A stretch of DNA of 30,050 nt from an uncultured Eubacteriales bacterium (GTDB lineage: Bacteria; Bacillota; Clostridia; Oscillospirales; CAG-272), in assembly GCA_900554225.1 (NCBI GenBank), contig USGH01000006.1, forward strand, positions 1 to 30,050. Reading direction: 5' to 3'. Position numbers and translations under genes: made by a program. Position 1 is the first letter of the stretch. Each line of letters begins with the position of its first letter. Below the pieces are notes generated by a model. That model was not told where the DNA came from, made no database searches, and saw nothing but the letters and a program-made list of their open reading frames with translations. This document shows, piece after piece, positions 1 to 7,279 of the stretch.

Positions 1-55
1 GTACAGGCGTATCGTGTCCGCTTTTTGCTGAAATATTCTGTCGCGGGAATGCTGT

Positions 56-796
56 TCACGCAATTCCCATCGCATCCACCGCGGAGAGCACCTCCCCCAC
101 TTTATCCCGCATCACCAGTGTGGCGAGAGCATCCATCGGCGTCTCGTCCCGGTTGATCAGCACGAGCTGCCTGCCGCCATAGAAGCGGAGGAGTCCCGCA
201 GCCGGATAGACGGTCAGTGAGGTGCCTGCAACAAGGAGCAGATCGCAGTCCCGGATGGCATCGATGGCTCCTTCCACCGTTTCATCGGATAAGCCTTCCT
301 CATACAGCACCACATCCGGACGGATCACGCCGCCGCAGGCGCAATGCGGTACCGGTTCGGAACTGTCAAATATCGCTTCCGCCGGGTAGGGCTTGCCGCA
401 GTCCATGCAGTAGTTGCGATGGATCGAGCCGTGCAGCTCCCAGACCGTGCGGGAACCGGCTTTGGTGTGGAGTCCGTCGATGTTCTGTGTCACCACTGCG
501 GATACCTTACCCATCTTTTCCCATTTTGCGAGCGTATGATGTGCCGGATTGGGAGCGGCGGCAAGACAGTTCATTTTGTCCCGGTAGAAACGGTAAAATT
601 CCGCGGGATGCGCGAGAAAATACGTGTGCGAAAGGATCACCTCCGGCGGCACGGTATATTTCTGGTGGTATAGCCCATCCGCGGAGCGAAAATCCGGAAT
701 CCCTGATTCTGTCGATACGCCCGCACCGCCGAAAAATACCACGCGCCGCGCCTTTTGTATATACGATTGCAGAAGAGAACATTGTGCCTGATCCAT
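56..796 (-). CDS. cobB: NAD-dependent protein deacetylase, sirtuin (Sir2/CobB family)
   Basis: This 246-residue protein removes acetyl or related acyl groups from lysines using NAD+, releasing nicotinamide and O-acetyl-ADP-ribose in the cytoplasm. Sirtuin motifs appear in order: the NAD-binding GAGVSTESGIPDFRS (residues 24-38), TQNIDGLH (about 103-110), the catalytic His at about 122 in WELHGS, a zinc knuckle with Cys at about 130, 133, 152 and 154, then RPDVVLYEE and GTSLTVYPA. The length is normal for a bacterial sirtuin. The second cysteine pair is CxC rather than CxxC, which is seen in the family. The ATG is preceded by AGAAAGG. A bidirectional hairpin separates it from the upstream gene, so it is probably transcribed on its own. 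The exact acyl preference cannot be read from sequence. Confidence 0.95.
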   Translation of the reverse strand: MDQAQCSLLQSYIQKARRVVFFGGAGVSTESGIPDFRSADGLYHQKYTVPPEVILSHTYFLAHPAEFYRFYRDKMNCLAAAPNPAHHTLAKWEKMGKVSAVVTQNIDGLHTKAGSRTVWELHGSIHRNYCMDCGKPYPAEAIFDSSEPVPHCACGGVIRPDVVLYEEGLSDETVEGAIDAIRDCDLLLVAGTSLTVYPAAGLLRFYGGRQLVLINRDETPMDALATLVMRDKVGEVLSAVDAMGIA

Positions 797-818
797 GGTT
801 GTATCGCCTTTCTATGAG

Positions 819-858
819 AAAAGGACGCGAGCCTGTTTGTTTTGTCCGCGTCCTTTTT
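819..858 (-). terminator. Rho-independent terminator after the 862-1806 gene
   Basis: Inverted repeat GGACGCG (823-829) / CGCGTCC (847-853), flanked by A and T runs on both sides. It sits directly after the stop of the 862-1806 gene and before the sirtuin start. The T run is longer on the plus strand, so it could work in both directions. Confidence 0.75.
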
Positions 859-861
859 GGT

Positions 862-1806
862 TTATTTTGCTTTTTTCAGTGCAGCCGCCGCGTCCGGATT
901 TTCGATTTCCAGTCTGGCGAGGAGCTTTTTGACCTTTTTCTTATGCAGCACGATCGGCACGACCACCGCCGCCGCAATACAGCAGAAGAGTGCAGCCAGA
1001 CAGATGTAATCGACCACACCGTTTACATTCTCGCCGAACAGGATGCTCGCACGGACCCGTTTCAGCGTGGATGTGCCTTTTACGACCGATTGACCGCCGT
1101 ATTCTGCCACAGCTGCGCCGTCTGCGGTGAGTGCAATGTCGGATACGGTCAGGTTTTTTGCGGAGAACGCAGCGCGATTGGCACTGACGTCAAGGTTGAT
1201 CCCTTTCACGGTCAGCATATGGGAGGCTTCCACTGCGCTGTTGGCAGTAAAGGTGCCGCCAAGCAGGTTGACGATTCTTCCCGAGACAGCCGCTCCGTCC
1301 GGATCGTCCACGGTGATGGTCATTTTGCCGTCCACGAAGGAGAAATCCGCTGCCGTGGAGAGTACACCGTATTTTGCGGAATGGATTTCGTATTCGCCTT
1401 CGAGCAGCCGTACCTTTTCCGTGCCGACTTCGGTGTAGATGAAGATTCCGGCTTCCCCCGCATCAAGGATCAATTTACCGCTTCCCTTGAAAAAGACCGT
1501 TCCCGCACAGGACAGCGCGTATTTGGAGGCTTTGATGTAGTTGGTGCCGCTGAGATTGACGGTGCAGTCCTTCGGCAGGCGCAGACCGTAATCGTTCGTT
1601 GTGTCGAGGTACAGTCCGTTTAAGTCAAGCACGTCCGTCCGGTTGTGCCATTCATAGCCGTGACCGCGCTGGTTCTTATTGGCCTGTGCAATGTTGAGCG
1701 TGGTGGTGATGGTGACCGGATCGTCGGCGGTGACAGGCAGGATTCCGAGTCCGAGTGTGATGCAGAGGACCAGAAGTCCGCAGAGTACGCGATGGATACG
1801 TTTCAT
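862..1806 (-). CDS. Secreted, C-terminally membrane-anchored surface protein with beta-helix-like repeats
   Basis: This 314-residue protein is not assigned to a named family. Residues 1-27 form a clear signal peptide (Lys-Arg start, Leu-rich core, cleavage near TADD). The middle part, about 30-250, is rich in short alternating beta segments such as DLNGLYLDTTN, TVNLSG, VFFKGSGKLIL and LTVSDIALTADG. This pattern suggests a right-handed beta-helix or carbohydrate-binding-type fold, although that is inference. Near residues 265-288 there is one hydrophobic helix, followed by a Lys-rich cytoplasmic tail (HKKKVKK). The protein would thus sit on the outer face of the membrane with a short inner tail. 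It has its own promoter (1861-1889), an AAAGG ribosome site and a terminator, so it is a single-gene unit. No catalytic motif is visible. Confidence 0.75.
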   Translation of the reverse strand: MKRIHRVLCGLLVLCITLGLGILPVTADDPVTITTTLNIAQANKNQRGHGYEWHNRTDVLDLNGLYLDTTNDYGLRLPKDCTVNLSGTNYIKASKYALSCAGTVFFKGSGKLILDAGEAGIFIYTEVGTEKVRLLEGEYEIHSAKYGVLSTAADFSFVDGKMTITVDDPDGAAVSGRIVNLLGGTFTANSAVEASHMLTVKGINLDVSANRAAFSAKNLTVSDIALTADGAAVAEYGGQSVVKGTSTLKRVRASILFGENVNGVVDYICLAALFCCIAAAVVVPIVLHKKKVKKLLARLEIENPDAAAALKKAK

Positions 1807-1860
1807 GGGATTGCCTTTCGTTCAGAATTTGGGGATAGAAATATCGCCCGAGACTTCCTT

Positions 1861-1889
1861 ATTGTAACATAGCCGCAGCAAAATTGCAA
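1861..1889 (-). promoter_or_regulatory. Sigma-A promoter of the surface-protein gene
   Basis: On the minus strand TTGCAA (1884-1889), a 17-bp spacer and TACAAT (1861-1866), about 55 bases upstream of the ATG at 1806. The same two hexamers with the same spacing occur upstream of the sugar isomerase gene at 6310-6338. Confidence 0.7.
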
Positions 1890-1969
1890 GTCTTTTGGCG
1901 AGGACAACACAAAATTTTCGTCCAATCGTCAGATATACAGGAGGTTTTGGCGAAAAAATCAGGATTTCA

Positions 1970-2521
1970 TCACAGATCCTGTGCTTTTTCTGCCGTAGGA
2001 GGAGTACCCTTTTTCGCAATGCACCGCTGACGTATCCATTCCGCAAATGCATGCCATCGCATGGACAGCGCGGATGCAAACGATACGGTCAGCACAAGGG
2101 CGGAAAGCGGGAGCCTGTCCGTCTCGGTCATAAAAGCATAAAACGGTCCGGTGAGAAGGAGTGCCGCGGAGGAGAACAGGGAAACGAGCAGACGCAGTCT
2201 TGTGCTGCCGCGATGTGCTTTTGTACAGGGGGAGGACACACACGCCAGTATGGTCAGACACAGGAGCGCGCCGGTAACGATCCAAGCAAAACGGAGGTAC
2301 AGAGCAAACGCATCCCACGCCCACGATACGAAATCCGGATCCGATTCTCCGTGCAGCAAATACCGCAGAAGCCATACCACTGTCGGATAGAGGAGCGTGC
2401 CGATTCCGCCGCAGATCCCATTCGCAATTCCCACGATCCGTGTGCCGGGTGTGCGCCGCTGTACGATGTAGAGTGCGATAAACCCGGCAAGACAGACACC
2501 GGACAACAGAATGTAGCTCAT
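1970..2521 (-). CDS. Small multi-pass membrane protein of unknown function
   Basis: The start is taken at 2521, where the ATG overlaps the nitroreductase stop (ATGA), giving 183 residues. A longer frame continues upstream but only as a shadow inside the nitroreductase gene. About four to five hydrophobic segments are visible: residues 2-20, 28-55, 74-95, 108-131 and 135-155. Charged linkers lie between them, and a Lys/Arg-rich C-terminus would face the cytoplasm. No family motif was recognised. Translational coupling to the nitroreductase suggests it is the last gene of the pepT-nitroreductase operon. The start is well supported by the overlap; the function is unknown. Confidence 0.7.
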   Translation of the reverse strand: MSYILLSGVCLAGFIALYIVQRRTPGTRIVGIANGICGGIGTLLYPTVVWLLRYLLHGESDPDFVSWAWDAFALYLRFAWIVTGALLCLTILACVSSPCTKAHRGSTRLRLLVSLFSSAALLLTGPFYAFMTETDRLPLSALVLTVSFASALSMRWHAFAEWIRQRCIAKKGTPPTAEKAQDL

Positions 2522-3099
2522 TCGAGAACAATATCGGACAGCAGCCGCTTCGGAACAAAGTGGAGATTGTGAGAATCCCGGAAGTAGGTCACATCGCCGT
2601 CCGCCTTCGGGTTGGTGATGAAAACGGTTTCCGCAGGCTTGCCGAGTGCCACAATGAGCATCGGAACATACCGCTCCGGGATCCGCAGCTTTTCTCCGAC
2701 GGTGTCCGGATGGAAGGCACCGATCATGCAGCCGCCGTAGCCCATCTCGGTCGCGGACAGCAAAAGGGTCATAGCGGCGATCCCGACATCCTTTTCGGCA
2801 TGGCGCGGATCCTGTGTCACCGTCGTGTCGCAGAGAATCACCACAAACGCGCTTGGATGACCACCATCCGGCGGCAGCTTCAGAGCCGGCAGCGCACCGG
2901 CCCATGCGGTATAGGGTAGGAGCTTTTCCACACCCTCGCGCGTATCCACGATCTTGTATCGAAGCGGCTGGGCATTTCTGGCACTGGGGCAAATGCGGCA
3001 GTTGTCGATCCACGACAGAATCGTATCATGCGGAATCTCGCACGACTCGTCAAAGGTGCGATAACTCCGGTTGTCGATGAGAAGATCTCTCAGTTCCAT
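2518..3099 (-). CDS. Nitroreductase family protein
   Basis: This 193-residue protein is a compact FMN-dependent oxidoreductase of the nitroreductase fold. The N-terminal NRSYRTFDES (about 10-19) matches the flavin-phosphate-binding Arg-rich start of the family. PSARNAQPLRY (about 37-47) is the second flavin contact, and the C-terminal half carries the GYGGCMIGAF and YVPMLIVALGKPAE segments typical of the family. The natural substrate is not predictable; members reduce nitro compounds, quinones or flavins with NAD(P)H. Only 11 bases separate it from the upstream pepT stop, and its AAGGAG ribosome site overlaps that stop codon, so the two are co-transcribed. Its stop overlaps the next start. 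Confidence 0.88.
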   Translation of the reverse strand: MELRDLLIDNRSYRTFDESCEIPHDTILSWIDNCRICPSARNAQPLRYKIVDTREGVEKLLPYTAWAGALPALKLPPDGGHPSAFVVILCDTTVTQDPRHAEKDVGIAAMTLLLSATEMGYGGCMIGAFHPDTVGEKLRIPERYVPMLIVALGKPAETVFITNPKADGDVTYFRDSHNLHFVPKRLLSDIVLE

Positions 3100-3110
3100 A
3101 CTATCTCTCC

Positions 3111-4319
3111 TTATTTTTGCTTTGCGTATTCCGATACGATGCCGGACAGTACCTTTACCATCGTATCCATGCCCTCGACGGTGTTGTGTTCGTAGGGACC
3201 GTGGAAGGCGTATCCGCCGGTGCCGAGATTCGGGCAGGGCAGACCCATAAAGGAAAGGCGTGCGCCATCGGTACCGCCGCGGATCGGTTCATGGGACGGA
3301 ACCATGCCAAGCGCAGTGATCACGCGATCCGCCGTTTCCACAAGGTGCATGTGATCGCCCATCACCTCCGCCATATTCCGATACTGCTCGCGGATCGTCA
3401 GAACGACGGTTCCTGCACCGTATTTTTCGTTGATGCTCTTTTCAATGTGGCGCAGCGTCTCGATACGGCTGGCAAACCGGGCTGCACTGTGGTCCCGGAT
3501 GATATAGGATAAGGTTGCGGCTTCCACATCGCCCGTCATATCGGTCAGGTGATAAAAGCCCTCATATCCCTCCGTATGCGCCGGGGTTTCCATTGCCGGG
3601 AGCGCGCCGTTTATCTCCATGGCGACCAGTGCCGCATTGACCATCGTATCCTTGGCACTGCCCGGATGGATGTTGACGCCGTGTACCTGGAATACCGCCG
3701 CGCCCGCGTTGAAATTCTCATAGACGATCTCATTCTCCGCGCCGCCATCCTCGGTGTAGGCAAAATCCGCCGCAAATGTCCGGAGATCAAAGGAATCCGC
3801 CGACGAGCCGATCTCCTCATCCGGTGTGAACGCAATCGAGAGGACAGGATGCGGCTTGTCCATGATCTCCGCGCACATCGTCAGGATCTCGGCGATCCCG
3901 GCTTTGTCGTCGCTGCCAAGCAGGGTGGTGCCGTCTGCGGTGATGAGCGTGCGTCCCTTCAGGGAGGGCAGATGCGGGAACATTGCGGGGGAGAGCGTCA
4001 GCCCTTGCAGCGCGATTGCACCGCCGTCGTAATTCTTGTGTAAGATCGGTTTTACGCCTTCGCCGCAGAAATCCGGGGCGGTGTCCATATGGGCGATAAA
4101 TCCGAGCCGGAGCGTCGCGGCACAGTCCTTCGCCGGGATATGCCCATACACATAGCCGTGATCGTCCATATGTGCGTCCGCGATGCCCATTTCCCGCATT
4201 TCGGAAACGAGCATCTCCGCCAGCACCTTCTGTCGCTCCGTGGACGGTACAGTGCCGGTCGTCTCATCGCTGGTGGTGTATACTTTCGTGTAGTTCAAAA
4301 ATCGTTCGTAGGCTTGCAT
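3111..4319 (-). CDS. pepT: Peptidase T (tripeptide aminopeptidase, M20 family)
   Basis: This 402-residue protein is a cytoplasmic dizinc aminopeptidase that removes the N-terminal residue from tripeptides. The M20B pattern is complete: GFIAHMDTAPD carries the first metal His and Asp, LLGSDDKAG supplies the bridging Asp, and TPDEEIG supplies the catalytic Glu pair. HPGSAKDTMVNA and FMGLPCPNLGTGG follow in the dimerisation and C-terminal parts. The length agrees with the usual ~408 residues. The ATG at 4319 has AAGGAG just upstream. It is the first gene of a minus-strand operon with the nitroreductase and membrane protein, and is divergent from the GH78-like gene. Its role is likely peptide nitrogen recycling. 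Confidence 0.95.
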   Translation of the reverse strand: MQAYERFLNYTKVYTTSDETTGTVPSTERQKVLAEMLVSEMREMGIADAHMDDHGYVYGHIPAKDCAATLRLGFIAHMDTAPDFCGEGVKPILHKNYDGGAIALQGLTLSPAMFPHLPSLKGRTLITADGTTLLGSDDKAGIAEILTMCAEIMDKPHPVLSIAFTPDEEIGSSADSFDLRTFAADFAYTEDGGAENEIVYENFNAGAAVFQVHGVNIHPGSAKDTMVNAALVAMEINGALPAMETPAHTEGYEGFYHLTDMTGDVEAATLSYIIRDHSAARFASRIETLRHIEKSINEKYGAGTVVLTIREQYRNMAEVMGDHMHLVETADRVITALGMVPSHEPIRGGTDGARLSFMGLPCPNLGTGGYAFHGPYEHNTVEGMDTMVKVLSGIVSEYAKQK

Positions 4320-4368
4320 GGCAGGCTCCTTACAGGATATTTATTTATAGGATATATGGCAGCGTTCC

Positions 4369-4399
4369 AGATAGCGATACCATAGGTATGACAGTATCT
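4369..4399. promoter_or_regulatory. Interrupted dyad at the pepT transcription start
   Basis: Nested inverted repeats: AGATA (4369-4373) with TATCT (4395-4399), and ATACC (4377-4381) with GGTAT (4385-4389). They begin three bases downstream of the pepT -10 box. They could be an operator covering the start site or a 5' leader hairpin. No known regulator is assigned. Confidence 0.35.
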
Positions 4400-4401
4400 A
4401 T

Positions 4402-4410
4402 ATTATACCA
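4402..4410 (-). promoter_or_regulatory. Extended -10 promoter of pepT
   Basis: The minus strand reads TGGTATAAT, a perfect -10 with the TGn extension, about 85 bases upstream of the pepT ATG. No good -35 box lies at 17 bp (ACAATT only), as expected for extended -10 promoters. Confidence 0.65.
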
Positions 4411-4425
4411 TGCCCACACGCCGGA

Positions 4426-4437
4426 ATTGTGAACAAT
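4426..4437. promoter_or_regulatory. Palindrome ATTGTgaACAAT between pepT and the GH78-like gene
   Basis: Perfect 5-bp arms with a 2-bp spacer at the position of the pepT -35 region. It looks like a repressor operator, but the cognate protein is unknown. Confidence 0.35.
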
Positions 4438-4513
4438 CGACAAACAAAACGGTGCGATATTGTTTCCGGGACGGAATTTGTATATTTCATGGCGGAAATG
4501 ACGGAAAAAATGC

Positions 4514-4542
4514 TTGCCTACACGCATGAAATATGCTATAAT
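4514..4542 (+). promoter_or_regulatory. Sigma-A promoter of the GH78-like gene
   Basis: TTGCCT (4514-4519), 17-bp spacer, perfect TATAAT (4537-4542). A short palindrome GGAAtgTTCC (4561-4570) lies just after the expected start site and may be an operator. Confidence 0.75.
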
Positions 4543-4600
4543 ACAGACAAGAACGCCGTGGGAATGTTCCTTCCATGCGGCAGGTAGAAAGGATATGCCA

Positions 4601-6271
4601 ATGAAATTACAGGAAAAATTCGGTATTTACGGGATCGACGACGAACGCACCCGGAAAGTGATTTACCCGAATCGCGTAGTGCTGACACGTGGCAATGTAG
4701 CCGGTGCGGAAAATCTCAGGAAGTTCCGTCCGGCACAGGTCGCCATCTACGCCTATGACGATGCTTGTGTATTGGACAACCGGAACAGTACGGAGAATGC
4801 GGCGGTTCTCGTCGATTTCGGCAGAGAGATCCACGGAACGGTCACGGTGTCCATCTGGACCATCAGCACACAGCACGCGGATTTCCGGCTCCGTTTTGGC
4901 GAAAGCGTATCGGAAGCGATCACACCGATCGGCGAAAAGGGAACGACCAACGACCACGCGGAACGGGATATGACCTTCGGCGCGGCATCGTGGAGCTCCA
5001 ACGAATCGAACGAAAGCGGCTTCCGGTTCGCGTACCTGGAGCTTCTCACGCCGAACTGCAAGGTGGACGTGCGCTGCATCGCCGGGACTCTCGTGTTCCG
5101 CGACATCGAATATAAGGGCAGCTTCCAGTGCAGCGACCCGCTGGTGAATCAGATCTATGACACGGCTGCGTACACGGTACATCTCAATATGCAGCGGTAT
5201 CTTTGGGACGGCATCAAGCGCGACAGGCTCGTGTGGTCGGGCGATATGAACACAGAGCTTGCGACGATCCTCTCCGTATTCGGCCCGAATCCCGTGGTCA
5301 CCAAATCGCTCGATCTGGTGCGCGAGGTCACGCCGACGGAGGCCAGCATGAACGGTCTGTCGTCCTACAATCTGTGGTGGATGCTCTGCCACTACGACTG
5401 GTATATGCACACCGGCGACTACGAATATCTGCGCGAACAGAAGGACTATATCGCCGCGATGATGAAGCGGTACGTCACCTATATCGATGAAAACGGCAGC
5501 GAGAATCTGCCCGAGGGACGCTTCTTTGACTGGCCGACGAGGGGAAATCCGGATCAAATGCACGCCGGTCTCCAGGGATTGACGGCCCTGGCACTCCAGA
5601 AGGGCGGGGAGCTTCTCCGTATCCTTGGCGAATCCGCACTGGCTGACGAATGCCTGCGCACGGCGGAACGGATGAAGCAGCACATTCCGGAAACCAAGGA
5701 CGGCAGCAAACAGTCTGCGGCTCTTCTTGCCATCGCCGGAGTATGCACACCGGAGGATATGTACGAAAACGTCATCTCCAAGGGACGTGCTCCCGGATTC
5801 ACTAGCATCCTCGGCTATTACAGGCTGTCTGCCATTGCGGAGGCGGGTCAGTATGAAGCGGGACTGTCCATGATGAAGGACTACTGGGGCGGTATGCTTG
5901 CCTTTGGTGCGACGACGTTCTGGGAGGATTTCGACATCCGCTGGATGGAAAACGCAGCGCCGATCACGGATGTGGTACCGGAGGGCAAAAAGGACATCCA
6001 TGCCGACTACGGCGCGTACTGTTACACGAATCTGCGTCACAGTCTCTGCCATGGCTGGGCGTCCGGTCCGGCTCCGTGGCTGGCAAAGTATATCATGGGT
6101 ATCGAAGTGCTGGAACCCGGCTGCAAGAAGATCCGTTTCAACCCGCATCTTGCCGGACTCGAATGGGTGAAGGGTACGTATCCGACACCGTATGGCCTGA
6201 TCGAGGTCGAGGTCACACCGGAGGGTGCCATCTGCCGCGCACCGGAGGAGATCACGGTTGTCCGCGCTTGA
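4601..6271 (+). CDS. GH78-like alpha-L-rhamnosidase family protein, intracellular
   Basis: The start at 4601 (MKLQEKFG) gives 556 residues and places AGAAAGGA eight bases upstream; the in-frame ATG at 4595 is too close to that site. The N-terminal half holds a beta-rich domain with VDFGREIHGTV and a RFGES segment. The rest is an (alpha/alpha)6-barrel with RYLWDGIKRDRLVWSGDMN, SYNLWWMLCHYDW and FWEDFD. These match proteins annotated as alpha-L-rhamnosidase family, but the classical GH78 DxxxRDExxGWxGD box is altered: RDR stands where RDE is expected, so the usual general-acid Glu is missing. There is no signal peptide, so it acts in the cytoplasm. It is shorter than typical GH78 enzymes (~900 residues). 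The substrate could be a deoxy-hexose or another glycoside. Confidence 0.8.
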   Translation: MKLQEKFGIYGIDDERTRKVIYPNRVVLTRGNVAGAENLRKFRPAQVAIYAYDDACVLDNRNSTENAAVLVDFGREIHGTVTVSIWTISTQHADFRLRFGESVSEAITPIGEKGTTNDHAERDMTFGAASWSSNESNESGFRFAYLELLTPNCKVDVRCIAGTLVFRDIEYKGSFQCSDPLVNQIYDTAAYTVHLNMQRYLWDGIKRDRLVWSGDMNTELATILSVFGPNPVVTKSLDLVREVTPTEASMNGLSSYNLWWMLCHYDWYMHTGDYEYLREQKDYIAAMMKRYVTYIDENGSENLPEGRFFDWPTRGNPDQMHAGLQGLTALALQKGGELLRILGESALADECLRTAERMKQHIPETKDGSKQSAALLAIAGVCTPEDMYENVISKGRAPGFTSILGYYRLSAIAEAGQYEAGLSMMKDYWGGMLAFGATTFWEDFDIRWMENAAPITDVVPEGKKDIHADYGAYCYTNLRHSLCHGWASGPAPWLAKYIMGIEVLEPGCKKIRFNPHLAGLEWVKGTYPTPYGLIEVEVTPEGAICRAPEEITVVRA

Positions 6272-6309
6272 AAAAAGAGCAGATTGGATGAAAAATTCAT
6301 AAACCGGCT

Positions 6310-6338
6310 ATTGCAATTCCCGGACGGATGCGTTACAA
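6310..6338 (+). promoter_or_regulatory. Sigma-A promoter of the sugar isomerase gene
   Basis: TTGCAA (6310-6315), 17-bp spacer, TACAAT (6333-6338). The -35 lies inside the palindrome ATTGCAAT. The gene therefore has its own promoter although it follows the GH78-like gene by only about 125 bases. Confidence 0.7.
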
Positions 6339-6397
6339 TACTTCCGCCGGGACAGAATTGCCGGTCAACGATATGCGACAAAGGAGAAGACAGAAAC

Positions 6398-7153
6398 ATG
6401 AAGATCGCAAAACTGGGCTTACAGCTGTACACCATCCGCGATACCATGAACGACGCGGAAAACATCCGTATGAGCTTCCGGAAAATGAAGGAGCTTGGGT
6501 ACGACATCGGTCAGACTGCGGGGTGTGCGATTCCCTTTGCGGAATTTGGAAAGATCGCCCGTGAGGAAGGCATTGAGATCTGCGGCACCCACGACGATAT
6601 GGGCAAAATGCTGCGCGATCCGGAGCTTGCTATGGCGGAGCATCGTGCACTCGGTACCACCAACATGGGTATCGGCGGATTTGGCGCGGGCAGTGTTGAA
6701 GAAGTGGAAAAGTTCATTGAGGACGCAAACAGGCTCGCGAACATCATCTACGAACACGGCTTCAAGTTCACCTACCACAACCACAGCCATGAATTCCGTC
6801 GTCTCGCAAACGGCAGAACCGCAATGGATATGCTCGTAGAGGGACTTGATCCCGTTAAGACCTCCTTTGTGCTCGATACCTACTGGGTACAGCACGGCGG
6901 CGGAGATGTGCGCCACTGGATCGAAAAGCTTGCCGGCAGAGTGGACATCCTCCACATGAAGGAAATGGGCAGAAACGAAAACGGTCCGTTCATCACCGAG
7001 ATCGGCAACGGCAATATGTACTGGGAAGGCATTCTTGAAACCGCCGCAAAGACGGGTGTAAAGTATTACGTCGTGGAACAGGACACCTGGCCGGGAGATC
7101 CGTTCGATTCCATCCGCCAGTCCTCCGAGTATCTTCACAAGCACTTTATGTAA
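6398..7153 (+). CDS. Sugar phosphate isomerase/epimerase (AP endonuclease 2-like TIM barrel)
   Basis: The start at 6398 (MKIAKLGLQLYT) has AAGGAGA upstream and gives 251 residues. The frame remains open further upstream, but that part does not resemble the family. The protein has the xylose-isomerase-like TIM-barrel pattern: GLQLYTIRD at the first strand, CGTHDD around residue 62, FTYHNHSHEF near 125 with likely metal and substrate His residues, VLDTYWVQHGGGD near 155, DILHMKEMG near 185, and the closing YYVVEQD Glu. Members interconvert keto- and aldo-sugars or epimerise inositol derivatives using a divalent metal. It follows the GH78-like gene and precedes a clear terminator, so it may process the released sugar. 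The exact substrate is unknown. Confidence 0.85.
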   Translation: MKIAKLGLQLYTIRDTMNDAENIRMSFRKMKELGYDIGQTAGCAIPFAEFGKIAREEGIEICGTHDDMGKMLRDPELAMAEHRALGTTNMGIGGFGAGSVEEVEKFIEDANRLANIIYEHGFKFTYHNHSHEFRRLANGRTAMDMLVEGLDPVKTSFVLDTYWVQHGGGDVRHWIEKLAGRVDILHMKEMGRNENGPFITEIGNGNMYWEGILETAAKTGVKYYVVEQDTWPGDPFDSIRQSSEYLHKHFM

Positions 7154-7156
7154 GGA

Positions 7157-7194
7157 AAAGATCCCGTCAGGTTTTGCGCCCGGCGGGATTTTTC
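7157..7194 (+). terminator. Rho-independent terminator after the isomerase gene
   Basis: A stem of AAAAGATCCCG (7156-7166) against CGGGATTTTT (7184-7193), with one G-T wobble and a T run. It directly follows the stop codon. Confidence 0.8.
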
Positions 7195-7279
7195 CCTTGC
7201 TATATTTCTGGATGCACTGAATCTGTTCCGCTTTTCGGCGCAAAATCCCTGTGTATCCGGCACAAGAGAGGAGTCAATC

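Noticed and set aside
217..1623. Plus-strand open frame of about 468 codons across the sirtuin and surface-protein genes
   Set aside because: It runs antisense through two supported genes and a terminator, and its translation is low in family-like features.
4607..6148. Long open frame (about 513 codons) antisense to the GH78-like gene
   Set aside because: It mirrors the codon structure of the well-supported plus-strand gene, has no family motif and no ribosome site.
7154..7279. Possible T-box in front of trpS
   Set aside because: The gap is too short and holds neither the GGTGG/ACCGCG motif nor a stem I; the only hairpin is the terminator of the preceding gene.
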